Below are positions 16,235 to 24,996 of a DNA stretch of 64,000 bases, one piece after another. This DNA is from CAZRQL01 sp964602415 (GTDB lineage: Bacteria > Bacteroidota > Bacteroidia > Cytophagales > Flammeovirgaceae): assembly GCA_964602415.1 (NCBI GenBank), contig CAZRQL010000018.1:1-64000 (forward strand). The letters run 5' to 3'. Positions within the stretch are counted from its first letter, which is position 1, and every line of letters starts with the position of its first letter. Below the pieces are notes generated by a model, which worked only from the letters and a program-made list of their open reading frames with translations, searched no databases and was not told the origin of the DNA. Both the position numbers and the translations under genes were made by a program.

Positions 16235-17488
16235 CTAATAATGGCATTTTGAACACTCCAAGCCTCCGATATTTTCTACTTTCATCGGTTTTTTAGTCTG
16301 CGAATTGTGCATCTCGACCAATTTATCATAATAGGCATTTCCCTTGTGGTTCACATCAGTCTTACGGTGACAGTCTATACACCATCCCATCGTAAGCAAA
16401 GAGTGTTGCTGAACCACTTCCATTTGCTTAATATCGCCGTGGCAGGTTTCACATTCAATTCCGGCAACCTTGACGTGCTGGGCGTGGTTGAAATAAGATA
16501 AGTCAGGCAAATTGTGGACACGTACCCACTGAACAGGTTCATCGTTTTCAATAGCTGCATAAATTTTTTGTATCTCAGGAGACGCTGCCTTGATTTTGTT
16601 GTGGCAGTTCATACAAATATTTAGAGAAGGAATGTTGGCACTTTTGCCTTTTTCAACCCCTGTATGGCAATACTTACAGTCAATTTCGTAGTAGCCTGCG
16701 TGAAGTTTGTGAGAAAACTTAATGGGCTGGTCAGGTGCATAACCCTGCTGCACGCCTACTGCAAAAAGTCCATCAACAATCAACTTGAGGGCTAAGGCTA
16801 CAAATACAACTGAAGCAATCCCCACAAAACCTTGACTGGTCAAAATTTTGCCGATATTAACTTTTTGCTCTAAATATTCAACTTCTTCTTCACTGAGTCC
16901 TTTCTCCTGTTTGAGGTAGCGGGTGAGCGTAGCCACCAATAAATAAACCACCCCTAAAACCAATGCCAAAAGAACCAACAAACCAGCTATAATAGCATAT
17001 AGAAAATTTTGATTTAATCCTGATGCTGTACCCGCAGCGGCTGCGCCCGAAGCATCTCCTCCACCTTTTACAACAGGAGCAGGAGGCCCTGCAATGGTTT
17101 CTTTTTGGACATAGGCCAAAATATTTTTAATGTCTGTTTCATTCAAAAAATCATGATTGGGCATGTACTGTTTGTACTCATTGTAAAGCTCAACAGCGTG
17201 TTTGTCGCCACTTTTTATCATTTTCTCAGGGTAGCGAATAAAACTCACCAGCCATGCCAAAGACTGTCTTTCATAAATGCCCGCCAATTTTGGTCCAACG
17301 ACTTTCTCGTGGACGGCATGACATTGTGCGCAATTAGCCTTGTAAATTCCTTCTCCTGCTGCAATAGAGGCATCGTCTGTTGGTATTCCGCTTGCTCCTC
17401 CATCTTGGGCTTGTAGCTGATTTACCCCTATCAGGAGCAACACCAGTGCAATCCATCTCCCCATCAATAGCCTTGAACTGAGTAACAT
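16235..17488 (-). CDS. actA: Alternative complex III subunit ActA, multiheme cytochrome c
   Basis: About 417 residues with six CxxCH heme sites: CAQCH in an N-terminal monoheme cytochrome domain, then CKYCH, CMNCH, CETCH, CIDCH and a near-terminal CSKCH in a c7-like pentaheme domain. Two membrane helices separate the parts (around FLYAIIAGLLVLLALVLGVV and GFVGIASVVFVALALKLIV). The pentaheme part is classical ActA; the N-terminal monoheme domain gives one heme more than the five reported for ActA in the solved Flavobacterium enzyme. The predicted promoter starts transcription near 17510, so the farther upstream TTG at 17545 is excluded; 17488 or 17464 (MGRWIALVLL) are the usable starts, both followed by a signal sequence ending LQAQ. 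Confidence 0.9.
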   Translation of the reverse strand: MLLSSRLLMGRWIALVLLLIGVNQLQAQDGGASGIPTDDASIAAGEGIYKANCAQCHAVHEKVVGPKLAGIYERQSLAWLVSFIRYPEKMIKSGDKHAVELYNEYKQYMPNHDFLNETDIKNILAYVQKETIAGPPAPVVKGGGDASGAAAAGTASGLNQNFLYAIIAGLLVLLALVLGVVYLLVATLTRYLKQEKGLSEEEVEYLEQKVNIGKILTSQGFVGIASVVFVALALKLIVDGLFAVGVQQGYAPDQPIKFSHKLHAGYYEIDCKYCHTGVEKGKSANIPSLNICMNCHNKIKAASPEIQKIYAAIENDEPVQWVRVHNLPDLSYFNHAQHVKVAGIECETCHGDIKQMEVVQQHSLLTMGWCIDCHRKTDVNHKGNAYYDKLVEMHNSQTKKPMKVENIGGLECSKCHY

Positions 17489-17515
17489 AAATGTGTTGTA
17501 ATTTTTACTTTGGCA

Positions 17516-17546
17516 CAAAACTAATGCAGCAATAGATAGTTTCAAA
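17516..17546 (-). promoter_or_regulatory. Promoter of the act-cox operon (TTTG-N19-TAGTTTTG)
   Basis: On the minus strand TTTG (17546-17543) and TAGTTTTG (17523-17516) are separated by 19 bases, a full match to the Bacteroidota consensus. Transcription should begin near 17510, about 20 bases before the actA start at 17488. Confidence 0.68.
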
Positions 17547-17749
17547 GCGAAAAGTTAAAAATTGGAAAGAAAACTAAAATTTAATAGCTATTGATAATCA
17601 AATTGTTATACTCGTATTTTAAAAAAAGCGTCCTGCAAGACGAGCAAATAGAGTTTATTTAGATTGATTTTAAATTTTTTACTGTTTCAAAATCAAATTC
17701 TTAGCTGTTGATTGAAGCGTCATAATCTTTTCAAAATACCAATCCCGAA

Positions 17750-19165
17750 ATGGAAAAAATTTTTTCTCCCGAACAATTTAGAAAACAAGCTCATTTTGTA
17801 GTGGATATGTTAAGCGACTATTTGGCTCAAGTAGAAAGCCGACCAACAGTTTTGCCTTGGCAAACAGCCGAGGCAAGTCTGGAGTTTTGGATACAAAAAC
17901 TTGATTTTGAAGGGGGTAAAAGCAGTTTGGAATTGTTGGAAGCGGTCATGGAGCGAAGTGTCAAAATTCATCACCCCCGCTACATGGGACATCAAGTTGG
18001 GATGGTTGCCCCCACAGCGGCACTTGCCGGTCTGGTAACGGGACTGCTCAACAACGGAATGGCTGTCTATGAGATGGGCATCAGCTCAGTGCCCTTGGAG
18101 CAAATAATATGCCGCAAATTTGCCGAGCTTTTTGGGCTTCCTCCAACTGCGGGAGGCTTCATGACTTCGGGAGGTACGCTGGCCAACACCACCGCTCTAC
18201 TTGCCGCCAGACAAATAAAAGCAGGCCGAAATGTGTGGAAACAAGGGCAGCAAGGCGAGAAAATGGCCGTCATGGTCAGCAGCCAAACGCATTACTGCAT
18301 GAGTCGGGCAGTGCAAATCATGGGATGGGGAGAAGAAGGAATCATCAAAATAGCTACCGATACCCATTTCAAAATCAGGCTTGACTTGCTCGAAGAAGCA
18401 TATCAAGCGGCTTCACAACAAGGCATAAAAGTAATTGCCATCGTTGGGAGTGCTTGCTCTACGGCTTTAGGGGCTTTTGATGATTTGGAGTCACTGGCTG
18501 ATTTTGCCAAACAAAAAAACCTTTGGTTTCATGTTGATGCCGCTCACGGAGGGCCTGCCATACTTAGTCCCAAATACAAATACCTCCTGAAGGGAATTGA
18601 AAAAGCCGACAGTATCACAATTGATTTTCATAAGATGATGATGGTTCCGGCTTTGGCCAGCGCCCTGATTTACAGATGTGAGGCAGATGCCATGCAGACA
18701 TTTGCCCAAAAAGCCGAATACCTGCTCAACGAGCAAGAAACCTATTGGCAAAACCCTGCCGCAAGAACTTTTGAATGCAGCAAGTTTATGATGTCCGTAA
18801 AAGTAGCCGCTCTCATCCACGAAAACGGGCTGAGTAAAATTGGCCAATACGTAGAAAAATGCTTTGACAACGGAAAATTATTTGCCCAAATCATATCCCA
18901 AAACCCCGATTTTCAACTCGCTGCCCAACCTGAATGCAATATTGTTTGCTTTAGGTACGTGGGCAAAAATTTAGAAGACAACGCACTTAATGCAATCAAT
19001 AAAAAAATTCGCGAAAAATTGTTGCAACAAGGTGAGTTTTACATCCTAAAAACCGAAATTGAGGGTAAGACCTTTTTTAGGGTATCGCTTATGAATGTTT
19101 TTAGCTCTGAAAAAGAGTTCAAAACTTTACTCGTCAAAATTAAAGAAACGGCTCAGGGTGTTTGA
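17750..19165 (+). CDS. PLP-dependent group II amino-acid decarboxylase
   Basis: 471 residues of the pyridoxal-dependent decarboxylase family (glutamate/tyrosine/2,4-diaminobutyrate decarboxylase fold). Visible marks are TSGGTLANTTALLAAR (139-154), the cofactor-ring motif HVDAAHGG (261-268), and the PLP-lysine block FHKMMMVPALASAL with Lys295. The substrate cannot be told from the sequence. The best-matching subgroup is annotated as L-2,4-diaminobutyrate or aspartate/aromatic decarboxylase-like. Transcribed alone, divergent from actA and convergent with the TPR gene, whose stop is four bases away. Confidence 0.85.
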   Translation: MEKIFSPEQFRKQAHFVVDMLSDYLAQVESRPTVLPWQTAEASLEFWIQKLDFEGGKSSLELLEAVMERSVKIHHPRYMGHQVGMVAPTAALAGLVTGLLNNGMAVYEMGISSVPLEQIICRKFAELFGLPPTAGGFMTSGGTLANTTALLAARQIKAGRNVWKQGQQGEKMAVMVSSQTHYCMSRAVQIMGWGEEGIIKIATDTHFKIRLDLLEEAYQAASQQGIKVIAIVGSACSTALGAFDDLESLADFAKQKNLWFHVDAAHGGPAILSPKYKYLLKGIEKADSITIDFHKMMMVPALASALIYRCEADAMQTFAQKAEYLLNEQETYWQNPAARTFECSKFMMSVKVAALIHENGLSKIGQYVEKCFDNGKLFAQIISQNPDFQLAAQPECNIVCFRYVGKNLEDNALNAINKKIREKLLQQGEFYILKTEIEGKTFFRVSLMNVFSSEKEFKTLLVKIKETAQGV

Positions 19166-19169
19166 AAAT

Positions 19170-20750
19170 TCAATTATTGGACGGATACAACTTTTTATTG
19201 GCCAGGGTCAATAAAACATACCTAAACAGCCTCTCTAAAGGCAAAAGAGTAAGGGCGGTGGCTGTATTGAGAAACAGTTTGTACAACTGATTTTTGTCGG
19301 CCATAGCATCTATGGAAGGTTCTAAGAGCAAAAAAACAAACTCAAACGCCACTAAAAGCAAAAAGACAGAGTATGTCTCTATGGCCGTAGGGGTGATTTT
19401 TCTACTGAAAGCTACCAATAGCATCACCAGAAATAGCAACATAAAGGATACCAAACGCGTGGAAAGGGTATTCTGTCTTTCAATTTTGGCCTCTATTTCT
19501 GCTTGTCGCCTTAATTCTTCTTGTTTTTGCCGCTCTATTTCCACCAGCGTTTGGTACCTGCCCTCAACTTTACCGGATTCGATGAGTTTGTCAGAATTGA
19601 CGACACTGTCGCTTGCTTGTTTGTACAAGAGATGATAATCATAAGCCTTTTTGAAATTGTTGCGCTGCGCCTCTGCGGCGGCCAAATTCTTGTAGGCGTA
19701 CATCAAAGAGTAGTAACTGCCCGTTTTTTGGCCTATCTCCAATACCTGATTGGCGCAACTGATGGCTTTGGTGGTGTTGCCAAAGTGGAGGTATAAATCG
19801 CTCAGCCTCGTTAGCACCACATCAAGCCCACTTTGGAGCGAATTGGTTTGCTTAAAAAGATACGCCTGCTCAAAGAGTTCAATTGCCAGATTGACCTGAC
19901 CGGATCTTTCGGCCAAACTGGCCAAATTTACCAATGTAGCACTTTGGGATTCAAGGTTTTGGGATTCTCTGGCCGCTTGCAAAGCCAAACTGTAATTTTT
20001 TTGAGCCATGTCAAGTTTGCCGGTTTGCTCATAAAGCAAACCCAAATTATTGAGCACCGATCCCTGACCTCTCAGGTCTTGGGCGTTTTGGTAGTGGGTC
20101 AGGCTGTTTTGGTAACTTTCAATAGCGGCTTCATATTGACTAAGTGATTTTAGAATATTGCCTTTCAAATTCCAATAACTGCCCAACAGTACATTCTCAG
20201 CACTATCTGTCAAAGTCAGAAGAGCGGCATTGACGTAATAAAGAGCTTTATCTTCTATTCCGATTTTGTGATATGCATCGGCGAGGCTTTTCAAGATATT
20301 TGCTTTGGGACGCGGAAGTTTATCTAAAATAGGTAACAAAGCCTCCAGTTTCAATATACCCTTCGCAAATTGTTGCTGAGAAATATAAATCGTGGCTATA
20401 TTAGCTGCGATTTCGGCGGCATTTACGGGATTTGATTCTTGAATCACATACTGTGCTTTTTCAAAAAAAATCAAACAACTGTCTATTTTTCCCAAATAAT
20501 AATAGGCTATTGCTCTTTGATTACATATCTTGGAAAGAATACTTGGAACTTGCTCACTTCTCTGCTCTGCCTGCTCAAACAAAAATACAGCCCTTTGAGG
20601 GGAACTTCTTAAAATAGAACTGGTGTACTCCAACAGTGCTTTGGCCGACAGCGAATCAGGTTTTGCAGCAAGCAAGCTGTCTTCAACATTGGTTTGAGCG
20701 AGGCCTTGTATGCCAAAAAACAAACATAAGATAAACAAAGACTTTCCCAT
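19170..20750 (-). CDS. TPR-repeat membrane protein without a kinase domain
   Basis: About 526 residues. A signal peptide (MGKSLFILCLFFGIQGLAQ) is followed by roughly eight tetratricopeptide repeats between residues 50 and 380 (for example GSYWNLKGNILKSLSQYEAA and GSVLNNLGLLYEQTGKLDMA), a short charged coiled coil near 395-425, and then three hydrophobic segments (about 430-450, 458-475, 490-515). The layout copies the sensor half of Bacteroidota TPR histidine kinases, but the protein ends without HisKA/HATPase or DNA-binding domains. It may act as an anchor or sensor with a separate partner. Function unknown. Confidence 0.75.
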   Translation of the reverse strand: MGKSLFILCLFFGIQGLAQTNVEDSLLAAKPDSLSAKALLEYTSSILRSSPQRAVFLFEQAEQRSEQVPSILSKICNQRAIAYYYLGKIDSCLIFFEKAQYVIQESNPVNAAEIAANIATIYISQQQFAKGILKLEALLPILDKLPRPKANILKSLADAYHKIGIEDKALYYVNAALLTLTDSAENVLLGSYWNLKGNILKSLSQYEAAIESYQNSLTHYQNAQDLRGQGSVLNNLGLLYEQTGKLDMAQKNYSLALQAARESQNLESQSATLVNLASLAERSGQVNLAIELFEQAYLFKQTNSLQSGLDVVLTRLSDLYLHFGNTTKAISCANQVLEIGQKTGSYYSLMYAYKNLAAAEAQRNNFKKAYDYHLLYKQASDSVVNSDKLIESGKVEGRYQTLVEIERQKQEELRRQAEIEAKIERQNTLSTRLVSFMLLFLVMLLVAFSRKITPTAIETYSVFLLLVAFEFVFLLLEPSIDAMADKNQLYKLFLNTATALTLLPLERLFRYVLLTLANKKLYPSNN

Positions 20751-20764
20751 ATTCAATAAAAATT

Positions 20765-20799
20765 AAAAGCTAACCCCACAAATAAAGAGGTTAGCCTTT
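20765..20799. terminator. Hairpin terminator behind gldN
   Basis: GCTAACC (20769-20775) pairs with GGTTAGC (20789-20795); both flanks have A/T runs, so the hairpin could work in both directions. On the minus strand it ends the ribD-gldN transcript just before the TPR gene. Confidence 0.6.
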
Positions 20800-20827
20800 T
20801 GATTTTAAAAAAAATTAGATAAGCGTG

Positions 20828-21628
20828 CTATTTTGACCACAAATTAGACTCATATTCTATCAACTGCATGAGTCTTTGTTCGGCTTCGATGAGACTTCTT
20901 TTTCCCGTCATGCGTTGCATATCTTCTATGTATTCATCGCGGGCGTTTTCGTATTTGACCAAAAACGCTTCCATGAGGCGTAGGTTGAGGGCTTCCTCGA
21001 TGGTGCGGTGTTCGGCTGAGTTTTGCTGGTTGAACCAAATCCCTCTGGGATCGGATTTGAGGGCTGCCATAAGCTCTTTGTAAGAAAAAGAACCCAAATT
21101 GCCCTCTACCCCTTTTGCTGAAAGGGAGGCATCAATGATAAAACTGATGGCTTGTATGTCTTTGACCATCTTTGAATGGAGGCGATCGAAGATTATATCT
21201 TCCCTAAACTCAAGCAAATAAATCTCTCTGGGGCGGTAGGGGTCGCCTGTGGACACTATTTCATCATCCTCATCAAATATATCGGGGTTTTCGACTTTGG
21301 TGCCGGGCTTGATAAGCCTTTTTTCAAACTCGGCCAAAGGCATAACCCGCGTCAGAGAATCATTGTAATAAGGCTTTAATTTGCCCTCCCTCACGAGTTC
21401 TATAATGGTTTTGGGCAATTCCCTGTTCATCACGAAATAAGGCTCATTCATCTTGGTTCGCAAATCCATCCTAAACCACAAGCCTTTGCGAAACATAGAA
21501 TGGTCAGGATCGACAGGTCGCTGAGAGTGTTTCTCATTGGTTTCACGGACTCTTTGGTGAAAAGGGTTTTCATTTTGCCCAAAAACCATACCCGAAACAA
21601 AAAGCATTATACAAAAAAATTGCTTCAT
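20828..21628 (-). CDS. gldN: Gliding motility/type IX secretion protein GldN
   Basis: 266 residues with a signal peptide (KQFFCIMLFVSGMVFGQ). The body matches GldN/PorN in pattern: LWFRMDLRTKMNEPYFVMN near residue 50, the EIYLLEFREDIIFDRLHSKM strand region, EALNLRLMEAFLVKYENARD, and a terminus ending YESNLWSK. GldN forms the periplasmic ring with GldK at the outer membrane in the type IX secretion system. Normally it ends a gldKLMN operon; here no gldK, gldL or gldM is near, and the gene follows ribD by 22 bases. It could be the main copy, moved out of its operon, or a second copy like GldO. Confidence 0.75.
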   Translation of the reverse strand: MKQFFCIMLFVSGMVFGQNENPFHQRVRETNEKHSQRPVDPDHSMFRKGLWFRMDLRTKMNEPYFVMNRELPKTIIELVREGKLKPYYNDSLTRVMPLAEFEKRLIKPGTKVENPDIFDEDDEIVSTGDPYRPREIYLLEFREDIIFDRLHSKMVKDIQAISFIIDASLSAKGVEGNLGSFSYKELMAALKSDPRGIWFNQQNSAEHRTIEEALNLRLMEAFLVKYENARDEYIEDMQRMTGKRSLIEAEQRLMQLIEYESNLWSK

Positions 21629-21650
21629 AAGTCTTCCTTATTTTGAAATT

Positions 21651-22661
21651 CTATTTCCTAAAACTGTGCCAATTTTCAAAAATTGTGAGCCTGTCAGGCT
21701 TATTGTATTGAACATCAACTACCTGAAAATCGTTCAGGCAAGGAGCAGCTATTCCTTTTCCAAACCAAACCGGAGAATTAAAAACACGGGCTTCGTCCCA
21801 AAGGTTGGCATCTATAAAACTTTGTAACAGTTTTGCCCCGCCCTCTACCATCACAGAGCCTATGTTTTGCTCCCAAAGAACTTGGAGAATCGTTTTTGGA
21901 GAAAAGTCTTGTATATCAATAGCTTGACAAGCAGACTTTGTTTTGCCAAGCACCAGTGTAGTGGCCTGAGAAGCCTGTATGGGCACTTTTCCTTCTCTAT
22001 CCAAAATCACCCTGAGCGGACTTCTCCCCGGCCATAGCCTCACATCCAACCTCGGGGAGTCGTAGAGGGCTGTCCCTGTACCGACCAAAACGGCGTCTTC
22101 TTGACTTCGCCAAGCATGAGACAACTTGCGCGACCATATCCCACTAATCCACTGAGAGCTATAATCTTGTCGGGCAATAAAACCGTCCGTCGTTTCTGCC
22201 CATTTCAATAGCACCCAAGGGCGGCGATGGAGCTGATTGACAAAAAACCGGCGGTTGAGCCATCGGGCTTCGGCTTCCAGCACACTCGGTTCGACCTCGA
22301 TACAGGCCTCAAGGAGCTTTGCGACACCCTTACCAGCCACTTGGGGATTGGGGTCTTGGCAAGCCACTATGACCTTTTTAACCCTCTCAGCAATGAGTCT
22401 ATCCGCGCATGGAGGGGTTTTGCCATAGTGCGAACAAGGCTCCAAGCTCACATAAACATCTGATTGACTGAGTAATGCTTTATCTTGAACCTCATTGAGG
22501 GCATTGATTTCGGCATGAGCTTGCCCAAACTTCTGATGATAGCCCTCGCCCAATATCTTGCCTTGGTACACAATCACACAACCCACCATAGGATTGGGAC
22601 TTACTTTGCCCAAGCCCAAATAGGCCAACTCCAAAGCGCGCCGCATGAATTGTTGTTTCAT
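21651..22661 (-). CDS. ribD: Bifunctional riboflavin biosynthesis protein RibD
   Basis: 336 residues. The N-terminal cytidine-deaminase-like domain has HAEINAL and PCSHYGKTPPC, the zinc-binding motifs of the diaminohydroxyphosphoribosylaminopyrimidine deaminase. The C-terminal half (RPWVLLKWAETTDGFIARQ, then GTGTALYDSPRLDVR and MVEGGAKLLQSF) is the 5-amino-6-(5-phosphoribosylamino)uracil reductase. It performs two successive steps of riboflavin synthesis. Probably co-transcribed with gldN downstream. Confidence 0.94.
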   Translation of the reverse strand: MKQQFMRRALELAYLGLGKVSPNPMVGCVIVYQGKILGEGYHQKFGQAHAEINALNEVQDKALLSQSDVYVSLEPCSHYGKTPPCADRLIAERVKKVIVACQDPNPQVAGKGVAKLLEACIEVEPSVLEAEARWLNRRFFVNQLHRRPWVLLKWAETTDGFIARQDYSSQWISGIWSRKLSHAWRSQEDAVLVGTGTALYDSPRLDVRLWPGRSPLRVILDREGKVPIQASQATTLVLGKTKSACQAIDIQDFSPKTILQVLWEQNIGSVMVEGGAKLLQSFIDANLWDEARVFNSPVWFGKGIAAPCLNDFQVVDVQYNKPDRLTIFENWHSFRK

Positions 22662-22795
22662 TTTATCAAAGTAAAATACTGTTTATCAAACTTTAAGGCG
22701 AAATTTTTATTTTTTCCGTACAACAAAAAAAATCCGCATGTCTTTTTTTGGATTGTTTTTGGTTTAATTGCAGCGTAAAATTAGGATGTTAACTT

Positions 22796-23806
22796 ATGGA
22801 ATTGTATTTGGACTCGGCAGATTTGAAAGAAATCGAAGATGCCTTTAATTGGGGTTTTTTGGCGGGACTCACCACTACCCCTACCTTTATGCACAGACAA
22901 GGCATAACCGATGTTGATGCACTGATTTTGAAATTAGCACAAATCGTTCCTGTCTTACAGGTTGAGGCATTGGGCAAAAACGAGCAAGAAATAGTCGCTG
23001 AGGCCAATCGTCTCGTTGGTTTGGGATTAGACCCCAAAAAGACTGTCTTCAAAATTCCTGTCTCCATGGAGGGAATCAAGGCCTGCAAAAAACTTACCTC
23101 CAACGGTATGATGGTCAATATACATTTGGTCTATACCTTGCAGCAAGCCTACATGGCCATGAACGCCGGGGCTACTTATGTTTGCCCCTTGGTGGGCAGG
23201 CTTCAAGACCAAGGGCATGATGCGCTCGATTTAGTGCAGCAGTGCGTAGAAGCAATCAACTACTACGGCTACGACTCTAAAATCATGTTTTCGTCTGTCA
23301 GGCATCCTGAGCACGTGCGCAACGCCATCAATATCGGGGTTCACACTGTAACCGTACCCTATAAAGTGCTAAAAATGCTCCCCGAAAACAACCTAACTAC
23401 CTTAGGCACAGAGCAGTTTTTCGAGCACACCAAACTCATGACTGTCAAAGTCAGAGAAATAGCCAAACCGGTCAGGGCAATTGTTTCCACAGAAGACGAC
23501 CTCAACGAGGCAATCATCAAAATGAGTGAGTACGGCTTTGGCTGTGTGGCCGTGAGCGACAACAATGGCAAACTGATTGGGGCTTTTACCGACGGGGACT
23601 TGCGCCGACAAATTCAGAGCAAAGGCCGACAAATTCTACAATACAAAATGGGAGATTTTGAATACAAAACCCCTATCGTGGTAAGTTCTGAAGCCCTGCT
23701 TTACGAAGCTGGGGAGTTGTTCAAAAAGCACGGGGTTGATAATCTGTTGATTACGAATCCTGAAGGCGAATTTGTAGGCATTTTAGATATTCAAGACCTG
23801 AAATAA
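22796..23806 (+). CDS. Transaldolase/fructose-6-phosphate-aldolase-like domain fused to a CBS pair
   Basis: 336 residues. Residues 1-220 are a small transaldolase/FSA-like TIM barrel: MELYLDSADLKEIEDAFNWG, TTTPT (27-30 region), the Schiff-base lysine K86 in TVFKIPVSMEGI, NIHLVYTLQQA, and CPLVGRLQDQG. Residues 222-336 are two CBS motifs, including GAFTDGDLRRQ (262-272), the form typical of the CBS tail of arabinose-5-phosphate isomerase KdsD. CBS pairs usually bind adenosyl nucleotides or tune activity. The fusion suggests an aldolase of a phosphosugar under allosteric control. The true substrate is unknown; it need not be the pentose-phosphate transaldolase. Transcribed alone and convergent with the permease gene. 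Confidence 0.85.
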   Translation: MELYLDSADLKEIEDAFNWGFLAGLTTTPTFMHRQGITDVDALILKLAQIVPVLQVEALGKNEQEIVAEANRLVGLGLDPKKTVFKIPVSMEGIKACKKLTSNGMMVNIHLVYTLQQAYMAMNAGATYVCPLVGRLQDQGHDALDLVQQCVEAINYYGYDSKIMFSSVRHPEHVRNAINIGVHTVTVPYKVLKMLPENNLTTLGTEQFFEHTKLMTVKVREIAKPVRAIVSTEDDLNEAIIKMSEYGFGCVAVSDNNGKLIGAFTDGDLRRQIQSKGRQILQYKMGDFEYKTPIVVSSEALLYEAGELFKKHGVDNLLITNPEGEFVGILDIQDLK

Positions 23807-23822
23807 GATTTGCGCAATGTGC

Positions 23823-24980
23823 TTAAGTGTTATCTCTGAATACTTGATACCGCTTGTAGCCTATTAGGAACTCAACAATGGATATTTTGATGGTGGTGTA
23901 AACGGGTATGGCCACAATCATACCCACTATGTCTGCTATTTGTGCTCCAACGAAAATAATCAAAAATATCTCCAAAGGATGCGCCTTAACAGATTTAGAA
24001 AATATCAGCGGCTGAAATAGGACGTTGTCCGTGATTTGTACCGTAAGAAAAACCAATAAGGTACTAATTATTAAATAACCAAGCTCTTGCGATGGGAGTT
24101 GCGCAGTAGTAAGCACCACCAAAAGACCGAAAACAATGCCCGTAACAGGCCCCAAAAAAGGCACTACATTGACCACAGCCGCAAACAAAGCAATCATCAA
24201 GGCATTTTTTACCCCAACTATGGCCAGCCCTAAAGACAAAAAGGTAAAAATGGCAATCATCTGGATAAGCAAGCCAAAAAGATAGTTGGACAGCATCCGC
24301 TCAATTTTGTGAATGGCTGTGATGGATAGCTCAAAAAAACGATTGGGAATCAGTGAGATGAAATATCTTTTGAAAGTACCTCTCTCGCCCAAAAAATAGA
24401 ACGTTGTAAACAAAACTGCCAAAAGCCCAATAGCAAAAGAACCCGACAAGGAGAGCAGGTCAAGCAAAAAACCAAAATTCTCATTGGAAAAGGCAAAAAC
24501 TGAATCAATCCTTTTCTCGAATAGTTCGATAATCATCTCTTTAGGAAAAGATTTGATAATCAAAGACTTAGTCAAAAAGTCTTCTACGTAGTCCAGCACG
24601 GGAATCAAATTGGATATCAGTTTTTCAAATGAGCCTAAGGCTTGGAGTTGAGCAAGCACCAATGGCACAAAAAAACCAATAAAAATTGCCAAAAAAGCTA
24701 AAAAAGACAATAAAGAAATCAGAACGGCCAAAATACGCGGCACTCTAAAAAAATAAAACCGAGTTTGGGTCAGATAAGTAACCGGAGCACGCAAAATAGA
24801 AGACAATATCAAAGACAATGTCAGGTAAATAGCTATCGAAGTAAAAAAATAGAAAAATAGCGCAATGGCTATGAGCGGCAACAAAAGAATCAAGCCCACG
24901 GTAGCCAATCGAAGGTTTCCAAAAATAAGTTTCTGTTCTAATTTTTGCATCTTAAAATTCGGGATAATTTTTTCTGTCAT
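23823..24980 (-). CDS. AI-2E family transporter (PerM-like permease)
   Basis: About 385 residues with eight or so membrane helices in the AI-2E/PerM arrangement: paired helices at the start, a long amphipathic middle (LGSFEKLISNLIPVLDYVED), and the conserved C-terminal block FLGPVTGIVFGLLVVL and QPLIFSKSVKAHPLEIFLII. Members export small molecules or act as Na+/H+ antiporters; the substrate is not predictable. The ATG at 24980 is used because the TTG three codons further up is less likely. A 14-bp palindrome (24975-24988) covers this start. Confidence 0.85.
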   Translation of the reverse strand: MTEKIIPNFKMQKLEQKLIFGNLRLATVGLILLLPLIAIALFFYFFTSIAIYLTLSLILSSILRAPVTYLTQTRFYFFRVPRILAVLISLLSFLAFLAIFIGFFVPLVLAQLQALGSFEKLISNLIPVLDYVEDFLTKSLIIKSFPKEMIIELFEKRIDSVFAFSNENFGFLLDLLSLSGSFAIGLLAVLFTTFYFLGERGTFKRYFISLIPNRFFELSITAIHKIERMLSNYLFGLLIQMIAIFTFLSLGLAIVGVKNALMIALFAAVVNVVPFLGPVTGIVFGLLVVLTTAQLPSQELGYLIISTLLVFLTVQITDNVLFQPLIFSKSVKAHPLEIFLIIFVGAQIADIVGMIVAIPVYTTIKISIVEFLIGYKRYQVFRDNT

Positions 24981-24988
24981 ACATGACA
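24975..24988. promoter_or_regulatory. Palindrome TGTCATACATGACA, candidate operator
   Basis: TGTCAT and ATGACA are perfect inverted arms with a two-base centre. The site overlaps the start codon of the permease gene and ends eight bases before the -33 TTTG of the divergent universal-stress-protein promoter, a position suited to a shared regulator. Confidence 0.35.
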
Positions 24989-24996
24989 AATATCAT

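Noticed and set aside
17489..17545. Longer ActA starting at TTG 17545
   Set aside because: That start falls inside the predicted promoter, upstream of the transcription start.
17628..17645. Terminator hairpin (GCGTCCTGCAAGACGAGC) upstream of actA
   Set aside because: Only four inner pairs form cleanly, and no gene on the minus strand lies upstream to be terminated.
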